From Hordeum vulgare subsp. vulgare (lineage: Eukaryota; Streptophyta; Magnoliopsida; Poales; Poaceae), in NCBI RefSeq assembly GCF_904849725.1, contig NC_058521.1:338504638-338568637 (forward strand): 64,000 nucleotides of DNA, read 5' to 3'. The stretch's first letter is position 1, and every line of letters begins with the position of its first letter. Below, one piece after another: positions 22,597 to 33,959 of the stretch. Position numbers and translations under genes: made by a program. Under the pieces are notes generated by a model. It saw only the letters and a list, made by a program, of their open reading frames with translations, did not search any database and was not told the origin of the DNA.

Positions 22597-25500
22597 TCAC
22601 TTCTTGGTTGATGAAGAGGCGTGAGGATTCTTGGAGCCAGGCTTCTTCCTTGGACCAGTTGCAGTGTCTTGTGCTTCTTCGTCGGACTCGGCACTGTGGA
22701 ATGAAGAAAATGAGCTGTCCACCAAGTCAGGAACTGGAATTGGCTTGAATTTCTTCTTTGGAGGCGACGACCAGTCGAAGTCTTGAGTAAATTCCAATTC
22801 CTCAAGTTCCTCTTGAGTCTTCAGATGAGCCAAGGTGGCCCATGTTCGATCAAAAACCTCATGAAGATAATAGTGATTTTTCTTCACTCCATTCTTAGTT
22901 TCGTTGAGGGTTTTCACAATGGCACTGAACTGACGTTCAACCCACTTGTGATTGCGATCGACCTTTTGATGAAGACTGAGGAGTAGCTCTCTGTTATTCA
23001 TCACTCTTGGGGCAGTTGGGCTTGGTGGATCTTGGGTAGCAGTGTCATCGTATGAAGAATATGAGTCTACCTTGCGAAATTGGCCATCAAGGCGTCGATT
23101 TCCTTCATCAATGACCGATTTTCCTCTGCCTTCAACAAGCTCAAATTATTTCTTGATGACTTTGATCGGCGGCAGATATCCAAGGTGATTCTGAAAAGCA
23201 GCTTGGTAGTTGATGCCTGACCTATTTCTGACGAATCTCATAATCCACGGCGCATAGATCTTCAATTCAAATGGCAACAGCGCCTTGTCAGCCAAAGTCC
23301 TCAAGAAGAAATCATGAAGGTTCATCAGTATGCCATGGATGACATTGAACATGATATTCTTCATGATTCCTACAACATCTTCTTCATCATCATGCCCTTT
23401 GATAGGATTAATGGCATAAGACAGGATTCTGTAGACTGTTCTTGGTTCATACTTCAAGTCTTGTATCGAAAATCAAGTCCTCGGAGGTTGGTCCTTGGCC
23501 AAAGGCTTCATGAGGACTTAAATCAATCTGTTGGGCAGTTCATGTTCATCATACATCAGTACTGCATCCTTTGAGGGAATTGAGATTGGAAGAGCTCGAA
23601 GCAATTCAGTGGCATGTGTTTTGTAGTGCGTGTGTTGAGTCATCCAATCCAAAACCCAAGTGTTGACACCTTTTGCGTCGCCAGATATGTGCAGAGTGGC
23701 GTAGAACTGAAGAATGATGTCAGTGTTCCAATCGCCGATGTTAGTGCAGAAAGACAAAAATACAACTTCGTGAAGAACATTGAGGACTGGAGCAAAGCAA
23801 GGTATTTCCTCCATATCATAGTGAGGAATATGGGTATGCTGAAGTATCTTTGTTTCTCCCACAAAACACTGAAGCATAATAGTTGAGTTGATTCCTTGTC
23901 CAAAACTTCCTGTGCCTAATGCGAAGCTTATCATATGGATTTTCGCTAGTGAAGTACATGCGTTCTTCATAAAATGCCTCTTTCTGAAACTTTGGCCTTT
24001 TGGAGAAAGGCTGATTCTGCTGTGGTTGAAGATTATGCTGTTGTTCTTGAGGTGTAGCCACTATCATTGTTGTTTTTGTGTTTACCACAACAATAGAAGT
24101 TTCAGTGTAGGGCGTAGTAGCATTTTCTTCAGTTGGAGCATTTTCTTCAGTTTGTGGATTTTCCTCAGCTTGAGGAATTTGCTTGTTGGAGAAGGCGGTT
24201 GCAGTATTCGTCGCTCCATTTTCTTCAGCTGATGCAGCTGATTCTTGAGCAGATTCCTTACAAAAGGTTTTCCCATCAGAACCTGTGAGGATTTCAGTTG
24301 CAGCAAGAGTTGGAGGAATTTTGGTTGACCAGGGTGAGGAAGGAGGAGTCTCTTCTTAGAAATCATCGTGAATCACTGGAGTGTTGCACCCAGTTTCATC
24401 ATCACCCATTTGTTCTTCGGCGGTCTTTGGAGGAATGGTGGACTGAGGAATATCGTCTACCTGCATTTCTTCATCCATTATTTCTTCATCTTTAGCATAC
24501 TCCATTTCTTCATCATCTTCAGGAATGACATAGTCAACTCCGAAGGGAACGATCAAGTAAGATGGAGTTCCATTAAGAGGAGTAGCATCCACCGGGGCAG
24601 TTGAAGACTCTGACTGAGTGACCTTTTGGCGTTTGGCCTCTGAGGTTTCTGGGGTCAATGAAGCTTTTGTCTTCTTTGATTCTTTCTCAGCCGCCTTTGT
24701 CTTCTTCACATCTGATGCAGACGGAGTCACTTTCTTCACCTTTGAGGGTTGAGGTGAAGGAATAGTTTCATCAGGCACTGGTGTAGTGTCGGGCTTGGTA
24801 GTTTCATCAGCTGGAGCATTTTCTTCAGCTAGAATATCTTGAGGAATTTCCTCAGCAGCGGGTTCATCAGTTTCATCTTCCTCAGGCAGCTAAACAGTGT
24901 AGCTTGACTGAGGTGCTGCTTGCTGCTTTGGAAGGGTCGATCTATTGTTGTATTCATCAACTACGGCAGATGCAGCCTTGATGAAATTCACCTTGACTCC
25001 TTCGCGATCAGTGTGAAGACTAGTATATTCATCTGTTAGGGTTTTAAGTTCAGCCTGAGTTGATACAAGTGCTTCACACGTCAGCTTGAGGAGATTCTGC
25101 TTGAGGAATTTCTCCTTCTTGATTTTTGCAACCTTTGCTTTCTTGGCTTGCTGCTCTTTCCACTTTGCCTCATTGATGAAAGTGGCTACCATGTGGCTTA
25201 CACCAGGGGGAGCTTTAAGTCATCAACGAGAGTGTTTGGATCTTCATACCAGAGGTCGATGAAATCTAGCAAAACCTTCGGGTCCATGGCTAGAGGAATG
25301 GAGGTGCCTGAGGCTTGAGAAACTCGTTCCTGCTTGTTTCTGATGATAGCTTGAAGTGTCTCCTCATCAAATTCTTCATTTCCTTCTAATGCAGAAGGAA
25401 CGTTGATGAGTTTGCTAGGACTTGGCCTGATGCCTCTTCCAGTAGTCATTTTAGTCTTCAATAAAGGTGGTGAAGACTTTGCTGGAGAGCTCGTGGCAGA

Positions 25501-26237
25501 CGACACTGAGGAACTTGATTGAGCAGGCTGATGCTTAATGAGCTGCTTCTGTTGAGGTTGTGAAGACCGTGGTGGTGTTCAAGATTTTGCCATTGTTGCA
25601 GCCTTCTGAGGCATTTGCTCTTTTTGCACTCAGGCTTTGGGTTTCTTCAGCACAGTCTCTTCTGAGGAATTGTTGTAGCAGAGGCCTCAGGAGCTGAAGA
25701 GGTGGCAGCAGTGCCTGCTGCAGCAGAGTCATCATTGAATTTCTTCACGGCTGCTTCTACCTTCTTCTATAACTTAGACAGATATTTGTTCTTCTCATCT
25801 CGATAATCCTCAGTGGTTTCAACGCTTGAGGGATGAGCAGCTTGTTGATCACCCTCAGGAGGCCTCTTGCAAGGTGGCTTGAGGGCGAATTTCTTCGCAT
25901 ACTTAGGAGTAACGTATTTGTACTCCTTCCACTCCTTAGACCACCTGTGTTCAATTTTCTGAAGCCTTATCTTGCGCTTCGTCATGGTTTCTTTGCCATG
26001 AATTTCCTCATCTCGAGTGTAGTAGTCAGCATATATGTCTTCTGGTATTTCAAAAGTTGTGTTCTGTTCAAGCTTCTTTCCTCCCTTCTGCTTCCGGTCA
26101 TCCTCCATTTTCTTCAATTGAGGCTTTTGGTGAGGAATATGAACTCTTGAAGATTCTGATGACACAGGTAAAATTTCTTCGAGGAATGCTGCAAATGAGA
26201 TAAGTTGATGAGAACCTAGTGATTCATTAGCTGACAT
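22597..26237 (-). pseudogene. aORF of element B, broken
   Basis: On the minus strand it starts at MSANESLGSHQL (26237), eight bases after a CACAG acceptor-like site, and ends at 22597, enough for about 1200 residues. Segments in changing frames show a basic/coiled-coil N-terminus (25767-26237), Pro/Ser/Lys-rich linkers with SV40-like KK stretches (24356-25506), and a compact domain near 23146-24088. That domain includes ILQFYATLHISG (about 23720-23685), shared with elements A and C. The C-terminus (22597-23004) has a LLLSLHQKVDRNHKWVERQF helix. Several frame changes and stops disrupt it. Position matches the so-called envelope-like or aORF of SIRE/Maximus elements, but no signal peptide or membrane segment is evident. 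Function unknown. Confidence 0.7.
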
Positions 26238-26244
26238 TTTTGTA

Positions 26245-26574
26245 CCTGTGAACACAGTATAAGTGCGAAGAATTTGAAGAGGTCATATGCATTCTTAGAT
26301 TTGAAGAAATTGAAACAATTTAGTAGTTGAGGAATTTGACGAGTGGGTCGAGGAATGTGACTAAGCATTCCGATCTTGGGTTGCAAGGTTGTGCATATTC
26401 GAGAATTTACACAATTGAGGAATCTCATGAAGAATTTGAGTGACTTAGTGAAATTCATCAAGTGTTTGATGAATGAGTGTGTGTGGCTGACAAACACTCT
26501 GAGGATAAACAGATTTCGCGAGTCTAAAGTGAAATAATAGATCAACACAGGCAGTAAAATAGGATTTTAATTAC
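26245..26574 (-). other. Intron-like segment before aORF of element B
   Basis: On the minus strand a GC-rich leader ends GCTTAGG|GTAATT near 26574, and TGTGTTCACAG lies just before the aORF ATG. The AT-rich segment between looks like a plant intron of about 330 bp. Splicing is inferred; the exact donor could shift by one base. Confidence 0.45.
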
Positions 26575-26843
26575 CCTAAGCAAAGAACACGAAGAGCTGA
26601 AGCAGTAAAAGAGAGAAGATCTGTTCTTCAGTTCAAATCTTCCGCGCCCTAACTCGGCGATAGAGATCATCTACGGTGGTGGCAGAGGAAGAGATTCCGC
26701 GTCCGGCGTGAGTTCGGCGACGGCGAGGGCAAGGCAGCGAAGCTTTTCCTCACCGGCGACGAGATTGCTAGTGGTGGCGCTAGGGTTGCGCTCGAGTGGA
26801 GAAGACGAGAGGACGAAGAGTTTTGACTCAGGGGTGGTAAGGG
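26575..26843 (-). other. GC-rich leader-like region upstream of aORF (element B)
   Basis: On the minus strand this holds CGCCGTCGCCGAAC-like words, quite unlike the surrounding AT-rich element, and resembles a plant 5' untranslated exon following the TATA box at 26854. It may be a captured host promoter and leader, or an old lineage feature. Confidence 0.4.
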
Positions 26844-26854
26844 CCTATTTATAG
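26844..26854 (-). promoter_or_regulatory. Internal TATA box for aORF, element B
   Basis: CTATAAATAGG on the minus strand, about 610 bp before the aORF start codon and outside the LTR. The sequence is nearly identical to the LTR TATA of the same element (CTATAAATAA/GC). Confidence 0.5.
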
Positions 26855-27227
26855 CTCAGGTGAAAAACTATTCGGCCGAAACTTTTAGACCAAACTTCCC
26901 TTGCCCATTCGTCTCTACATGACACGTGGAGCCCACGACTGAAGCGGTGGAGTTCATGGTTATCTGATCGTGAGAAGTGGGTCCAGTTACTGTGTAACGT
27001 TATAAAAATGATTTTTGACTCTTTCAGGATTTTGTTGCAAAGTCCTCAGCTGACAAGGACACAGTGAGGATTTTGAACAAGTGTCAAGTAGAATGCATAT
27101 GAAGAAATGAATAGACTGGGTTGAACTTAGCATAGAGGGGAGTCGGGTCCGATCACATTCACTTAGATGAAATATCAAATTGAAGACTGAGCTATAAGTG
27201 AATGTTGTTGAGGACTTTGAAATCTCA

Positions 27228-27262
<35 letters not shown>

Positions 27263-27594
27263 AATGAAAATCATCAATCGTTTTGAAGAATTTGAAGATG
27301 TTGATGATTTTGAAAAACTTGAGGATTTTGTGACAAAGTGTCAGATTGATGAATTTCAACTTAGAAGAAAAACAACTTGAAGAATTTTAAAGTTGGGTGG
27401 TGGCGTGACACACCGTATAAGAATGATGATTTCAGGCGCCGCATACAATTGTTGTAGGGCCCTGAGAACCAGATTCTTCATTAATTTCTTCAAACTAAGA
27501 GTGATATTCTTCATTGATTGAAGAAAAACGATTATTCGTGTGTTGCACATCTAAGTCATCAATTTTGCATAAGTGTTAGGATGTGTGCATGTTT
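26855..27594 (-). other. Spacer between pol and internal promoter of element B
   Basis: AT-rich and rich in GAAGAATTTGAAG and TTGAGGATTTT words that also fill the LTR. It contains a (TA)n microsatellite at 27231-27259. No gene is supported. Confidence 0.55.
27231..27259. repeat. (TA)n microsatellite
   Basis: Fourteen uninterrupted TA dinucleotides plus one T. Confidence 0.95.
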
Positions 27595-30439
27595 TCACAA
27601 AACATTTGAAGACTCTAGGATATTTAACTCACACCGCAACTTACAAAACCTTCTCTCATCCAAGGGCTTAGTGAAAATATCTGCTAGCTGATTCTCAATC
27701 TTCACATGATCGAAGATGATATTTCCCTTGAGGACATGGTCCCGAAGAAAATGATGACGAATCTAGATGTGCTTGGTCTTCGAGTGTTGTACTGGGTTGT
27801 AGGCGATCTTGATTGCACTCTCATTGTCGCAGTAGAGGGGCACATTCTTCATCTTGATGTCGTAGTCTTTGAGGGTTTGCTTCATCCATAGCAGTTGAGC
27901 ACAGCAGGATCCAACATCAATGTACTCAGCTTCGGCAGTGGAGAGAGAAACACAGTTCTGCTTCTTTGAGGACCAACACACTAATGATCTTCCGAGGATA
28001 TGGCAAGTGACAGATGTTGACTTGCGATCCACACGGTCACGAGCATAATCAGAATCAGAATATCCAACGAGATGAAGATTTGATCCCTTGGGATACCATA
28101 ATCCTAGTGTTGGTGTGTGAGCTAAGTATCGAAGAATATGCTTCATAGCCTTATGGTGTGATTCCTTCGGTTTTGCTTGAAAACAAGCACACATGCAAAC
28201 ACTAAGCATTATATCTGGCCTAGATGCACATAGATACAATAGAGAGCAAATCATCGAGCGATATACATGCTGATCGCAATCTTTACCATTTTCGTCAGTG
28301 CAGAGGTAGACGTTGGTAGGCATAGGAGTCTTGACGCCTTTGCATTCATCCATGTCGAATTTCCTCAGAACATCCTTGAGGTATTTCTCCTGTGATATGA
28401 AGATGCCATTGCGTTGTTGACAAATTTGAAGACCTCAGAATGATTTCAGCTCCCCCATCATAGACATCTGATATTCTTCACTCATCATGTAAGCAAATTC
28501 ATCACTGTAATGTTTGTCAGTACAACCAAAGATAATGTCGTCGACATATATTTGGCACACAAATAGTTCATTGTCATAAGATTTTGTGAAAGGAGTTGGA
28601 TCGAGTGAACCAGCTTTGAAGCCTTTCTTCATGAGGAATTCCTTCAATGTATCATACCATGCCCGAGGGGCTTGCTTGAGGCCATAGAGTGCCTTTTTGA
28701 GTCTGAAGACTTTGTCTGGATGCTTCAGATCCTCAAAACCTGGGTGCTGAGCAACATATACTTCTTGTTCAAACTTACCATTAAGGAATGCACATTTCAC
28801 ATCCATTCGATATAAAGTAATGTTATGATGATTAGCATAAGAAAGCAGTATTCGAATAGCTTCAAGTCTAGTAACAAGTGCAAAAGTTTCATCGAAATCA
28901 ATTCCTTCAAGCTCTGTGTAGCCTTGGGCTACAAGCCGTGCCTTATTCCTCACCACTTGACGATCCTCATCTTGCTTGTTTCGGGAAATACACTTGGTGC
29001 CGGTGATATTATGCTTGCGAGGATCTGCTCGTTTGACGAGTTCCCATACGTCATTTAGCTTGAATTTAAGAAGTTCATCTTGCATGGCTTGAATCCATTC
29101 AGGTTCCATGAAGGCTTCATCAACTTTTGAGGGTTCTTTCATAGACACAAAAGAGAAATGCCCACAAAAATTAACTACATGTGAAGCTTTTGAGCGAGTG
29201 AGAGGACCTGGCGCATTGATGTCATCGAGGATTTGGTCAAGTTCTACTTCATTTGCAATCCTTGGATGAGCTGGTTCAGGATTTTGTCTGGGCTGAGGAA
29301 TTTGATCTGGAGCAACTTCCTCAGGTACACCTTCTTGAATTTCATCAGTGCTGGGGACGATTTCTTCAGCAATTTCCTCAGTAGGAACGATGTATTCAAT
29401 AGCTTTGAACTTCATAGCTTCTTCAGGAGATAATTTGTGTGGCACAGGAGGCAATTGCTCTCTTTGCGAGCCATTAGTTTCATCGAACCGCGCATCTGCA
29501 GTTTCCACAACCTTGTTGTGATAGGTGTTGAAGACTCTGTAGGTGTGTGGGTCCTTTCCATAACCAAGCATAAAACCCTCATGTGCTTTAGGTGCAAATT
29601 TTGAGCTATGGTGAGGATCTCTAATCCAGCATTTTGCACCGAAGACTTTGAAATAACTTACATTGGGTTTCTTGTCGGTGAGGAGTTCATATGAGGTTTT
29701 CTTTAGGAATTTGTGAAGACATACCGTGTTGATGATGTGGCAAGCAGTGTTGATTGCTTCAGGCCTCAAGCGACGAGGAGTCTGATATTCTTCAAGCATA
29801 GTCCATGCCATTTCAACCAGAGTCCTATTCTTGCGTTCAACGACGCCATTCTGTTGAGGAGTATAAGGAGCAGATAATTTGTGAGTAATACCAAGTTCAT
29901 CAAGATAATCATCAAGACCAGTGTACGAAATGATGGATCAAGAGATCTTAGCAGTTTCTTCACAACTTCATGGTCAGTGATGTCTCGAGCTCCCAGTGCT
30001 TGCAGTTCATTTGAGATGTCAGTGAGGCGATCAAAGGTATCTTGGCAGCTTTCATTGTCAAGCCTCTTGAAGCGGTTGAAGAGATTGCGAAGAACATCAA
30101 CACGAGAGTCACGCTGAGTTGAAATTCCTTCATTGACTTTGGACAACCTATCCCAGATAAGCTTAGTTGTGCCCAAAGCACTCACTCTCCCATACTGACC
30201 TTTGCTCAGATGGCCACAGATGATATTCTTCGCTTGAGAATCAAGTTGCTTGAATTTCTTCACATCAGCGGCAGAGATAGTAGTAGTGCTGGAGGGAATA
30301 CCATGTTCCACAATGTACCAGAGATCATTATCAATGGCCTAAAGATGCATCTGCATCTTGGTCTTCTAGTAGGGAAAGTCCTTTCCTTCAAAGGTAGGAC
30401 ATCCTGCAGTAACCTTGATCATACGTGCACTCGACATAA
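27595..30439 (-). pseudogene. gag-pol remnant of element B with gag-integrase fusion
   Basis: On the minus strand gag starts at MSSARMIKVTAG (30439) and shows the UBN2-type segment LWDRL/IWDRLSKVNEG and [10 protein letters not shown]. At about 29925-29935 it runs directly into late integrase ([10 protein letters not shown]...[13 protein letters not shown]), in another frame. The nucleocapsid, protease and first half of integrase are therefore deleted. The fusion continues through RT motifs [11 protein letters not shown] and YVDDIIFG (28550-28527). A stop lies at about 28434 in place of FLGLQI. RNase H (STAEAEYIDVGSC) follows, with a stop near 27760, and the end is at 27595. It cannot produce enzyme. 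Confidence 0.88.
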
Positions 30440-30479
30440 CTAAAACTTCAGGTGGTTAAACCAAAATCACACAGAACAA

Positions 30480-31385
30480 GGCCAACACTCGTGGTGAGTC
30501 TTTAGGGCAGACTTCCAAACCCTCACAAACTCGGTCACCCGGCGATGCATAATTGACTGCTAGATACTCTAGACCATGACACCTAACCGTCTCGAGGATG
30601 CACAATCCTCAAAGGTAAAAGGCTTCAGTTCCACACAGGAACAAATTCTTCAGTGATGCTCAATCACTTGGTTTTGGTTTGGAGTTTGGTGTTTGGGGTA
30701 TTTCCTCACTTGATGATTTTCTCTCGAAGACTCTAAGGAATTTGGGTTGCTCTATAGGTGTCAGTTTCTCTCGGAGCAGCCAACCAGCTAGTGGTTGTGC
30801 GAGCGGCTATTTATAGCTTGGGAGCATCCCGACATGATTTGACATAAATGCCCTTAACTATTGTGACCTTTGGGTGGATAAGATCAATGAGGTGGCATGT
30901 GTTGTGGCAACGGTCGGAACTTTCATGTGTGAAAGTCCTCATGTCTCTCATATTCCTCACTTGAGGCTTTTGTAGGTTTAGGCCGGGGTTGAGCATCATG
31001 AGGAAGTTCATTCCATAGTATTACTTCGACCCCCTTTAACAGTACGGTATTTCTATGACTAAAGAGTAAAGAAAATGAAACAGAAAGAGTAAATCTTCAC
31101 GCTTCAAAGTCTTTAGACAATTTTTCTTCAGGACACACCGAATTCCTCATCTTCAATATCTTCATGAGGAATATCAATTTCATCGCAATTTCTTCGCGAT
31201 CGAGGTCTTCAAGTTTAGACCAATTTCTTCAGCCGAAGACATACATTTTTAGGGGTCGATATTCATCGTATAACTCAAACTCCTCAGCGACTTATATAAC
31301 ATGTGTACACTCACAAACACATTAGTTCCTTAACCTATATGTCTTCAAACCACCAAAATCACTAAGGGCACTAGACGCACTTACA
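30480..31385 (-). repeat. 5' LTR of element B, truncated
   Basis: Matches 21156-22064 of the other LTR. The equivalent of 20676-21155 (about 480 bp, the LTR 3' end), the primer binding site and most of the leader are missing, leaving only about 40 bp before the gag ATG. A TATA box is kept at 30816-30806. Confidence 0.82.
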
Positions 31386-31390
31386 AAAGT
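31386..31390 (+). repeat. Target site duplication, element B (right)
   Basis: AAAGT, matching 20670-20674. Confidence 0.65.
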
Positions 31391-31991
31391 ATTTTAGAAA
31401 ATGGCAGAAGTTGTACCAAATTCAAATTGTCGCTTTAATTTCTCAATAGTTTGTGGGAATGGAGGAAATCGCATGGCATTGGAAAGCTTGAAAAAATGCG
31501 AAAAATTTATACGTAGATTGTTTTTCCTAGTTCTTTACACTTTTAAATCAATTTTAAATATACTTAAAAATGTTTTTTGGGTGTAATTTTTACAAACTAT
31601 ATCGGAATGGGCAAATAATATAACGTTGAAAAGCTATGGAAACTGTGAAACGTTTTCATGTAGATAGTTTTCTATGATTCCTAGCCTTTTTTGAGCAATT
31701 TCAAAAACAACAAGATCATGCGTTCTGCCTTTATCGCAAAATAGAGCCTTCGTAAATCTATCGCGTGAAGAACTAGAACTTCTCGTCATGTCCACATGAA
31801 CTTCACTCTGTTTTTCACGTGCTATTTTTGCTAGTAACCCTTCATCCACTCACCGGAATTGAGCAAATGGTATACCGGTGGAAAACTGATGTAAACACAC
31901 AACTTTTCGGTGTTGATCGTTTTTTCATACTCGAGACGGTTTAGAAGATTTTTCATCTGAAATTCATGCAGTGTAGAAATTGAACTTCCTC

Positions 31992-33600
31992 GAGTGCTAG
32001 GTTGAACTTCCACTAATATTGTCCAAATGGGGATTGTGATATATCATTGGAAAGTTGTGGACACCTCGGTCACAACCTAGGTTGAATTTTTTGTAAAACT
32101 TTTTCATGTAGATAGTTTTTTGTGATTCCTAGCAGTTTTCTTGTAGTTTTAAAAACAACGAGATCATGTGTTCTCCACTTATCGAAATGTAGAAAATGAT
32201 ATATGGATGGAAAGCTGCTATAAACATGCAACTTTTATGTGTTGATCTTTTTTTCATACTCACAATGGATTAAAACATTTTCATCTCACATTCATTCAGT
32301 GTTGTAGTTGAACTTCACGTTATTTTCACATTGAACTTGTGTCACGTATTTTTGTTCGTAATTTCTCACCCATTTGAAGATGTTGCACAAATGACATTCC
32401 TTTTGTCCAAACATCTCTCATGATAAAAAACATTTAACGTCCTCCGAGCGAGGACTTGAACTTATAGCAACAAAAAAATTGGACCTTGTCTTTTTATTCA
32501 TTTTTCTCATATTAAACACAAATCATGTAGTACATGAACTTTCTTCGCTTTTATAATTTAACATTTTGATTTTCTTTTTGAAATCGAATTGCTCCCAAAT
32601 AATAATTGAACTTCTTTGTGGATTGACAGAATTATTTTAAAATGCAAAAATAATTCTTTTGTGTCTTTGAACATGGAAATACAAGCTGAACCTCTATTGG
32701 AAGAATTTTGTAACTATTTAGGAAAGAGAAAAAATCTGAGTTTTTTACATACTTCAAACTTCTGTGTTATTTTAATTTTAACTTCTTAGTCTTATTTTGT
32801 AAGGAAATATGTTTTTAAATAAGCATTTTTAAAAAAGTATTGAACTTTATAGTTTTATTTTACCTAGAAACGGTAATAATTTGGGTTTTCCATTTACATC
32901 GAACTACTCCTTTGTTTTAATTTGAACTTCTTCATTTTTATTCTTGAGTAACAAGGAAAATCTAAGTTTTTTTATAAATATCAAACTTCTCTACTTTTGT
33001 AATTTGAACTTCTTTATTAATTTCTTTCAGTAACAAAAAAATCCTAATTTTGTAATAAATATTAAACTAGTCTGTTATTTAAATTTGAACTTCTAGAGTT
33101 TTTTTTATTTAGAAACGGTGAAGATTCTTTTTGTGAATATTGAACTTCTCCACTTTTAGAATTTGAACTTCTTGTTTTTCATTCTTTAATTCCAAGGAAA
33201 TTATGGATTATGTATAAACATTAAACTACTCCTTTTTTAAAATTCAGAATGCTTGGGGATTCTTCAATTATTTATTTTTACATATAACCACTCTTGTTTA
33301 TTTATTCGAACTTCAATGAAAAGTCACTTCTTTTTTAGACATCACAAAAAACAATAGCGATAGCGGAACTTCTCAGAAGTCAACATGTAAAAAAAGGTGC
33401 TCACATGAATATGAAGAAACTCTTGAAGTGCATAAATTGCTGCCATCCAAACATGACATGTTTGCAATCAATTTTTTACTTTATGGCACAACAAACACAC
33501 GGGATGCCATGGACTTCCTTAGCATGACATCACATGGAGGAAGTAATAATGCGCGGAAGAAACAAACATTTTCTATCAGTAGCTTGCATCGTCACATGGT
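31992..33600. repeat. Shortened unit 2 and AT-rich GAACTTC tail, copy 1
   Basis: GAGTGCTAGGTTGAACTTCC restarts the unit at 31992, but it is cut to about 330 bp by an internal deletion. The following 32320-33400 is AT-rich with TTGAACTTCT every 40-80 bp. Several phrases, for example CATTTTTCTCATATTAAACAC and TTTATTTAGAAACGGTGA, recur at 51190-52200. No gene is supported. Confidence 0.55.
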
Positions 33601-33959
33601 TATGAGCAATTAACTAACTGTAACACACCCTACAGGGTCAAAACTTATTGAAGTCGGCCATCGCTAGAATATCACAAGTTGGAGATCCATAGGAGCGGCA
33701 CATCATTGCTGGAGAAGAAAGAGTGGCGCGTCGTCATCGTCACTGCAACACACACAATGGGATGGCTTACTAAATTAAGCACCCTATAATGCCCAGCTAG
33801 CCGACAATGCATCTCTGTTTAAATAGTTCATCAACACATTTAGCTAGTTCACATGCTTTTTTTACTGCAAAAAAATGATTCATCAATATTTTTCCTACTG
33901 TTTTGCGATGCGGAATAGCCGAAGGATATTCTGGTTTATCGAATGGGCGGAACTGTTCT
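33601..33959. other. Sequence left of ASCH gene fragment
   Basis: About 360 bp without recognisable features. It separates the GAACTTC-rich copy 1 from the host gene fragment. Confidence 0.4.

Larger units (their letters stand above)
20676..31385 (-). mobile_element. SIRE-type Copia element B (minus strand, deleted)
   Basis: Read on the minus strand, the order is a truncated 5' LTR (31385-about 30480), gag start 30439, a gag-integrase fusion left by an internal deletion, RT and RNase H to 27595, an internal promoter-like region, a broken aORF 26237-22597, polypurine tract and 3' LTR 22064-20676. AAAGT flanks it. LTR segments compared by eye differ by about 8-9%, so this is the oldest datable insertion here. 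The primer binding site and leader are lost. Confidence 0.88.
20212..31991 (+). repeat. ~1.06 kb unit 1 (interrupted by element B)
   Basis: The unit runs from GAGTGCTAGGTTGAACTTC at 20212 to the next such start at 31992. Inside are recurring phrases such as GTTGGAAAGCT, AAATGATATGGCGTT-like words and GATTCCTAGC. Joining 20674 to 31391 restores the phrase TAAAAGT..ATTTTAGAAAA, which matches equivalent sites near 37518 and 50575. Related units start at 31992, 37062 and 50123. Confidence 0.65.
19728..33600 (+). mobile_element. Unclassified GAACTTC-rich element, copy 1 (split by element B)
   Basis: Removing element B leaves about 3.2 kb. It contains the short inverted-repeat element, a ~60-bp flank (20148-20205), a ~1.06 kb unit (20212-20674 joined to 31391-31991), a shortened second unit (31992-about 32320), and an AT-rich tail to about 33400-33600 dotted with TTGAACTTC. 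The same order occurs in copy 2 (36621-52380). No coding capacity is seen. The right border is approximate. Confidence 0.5.
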
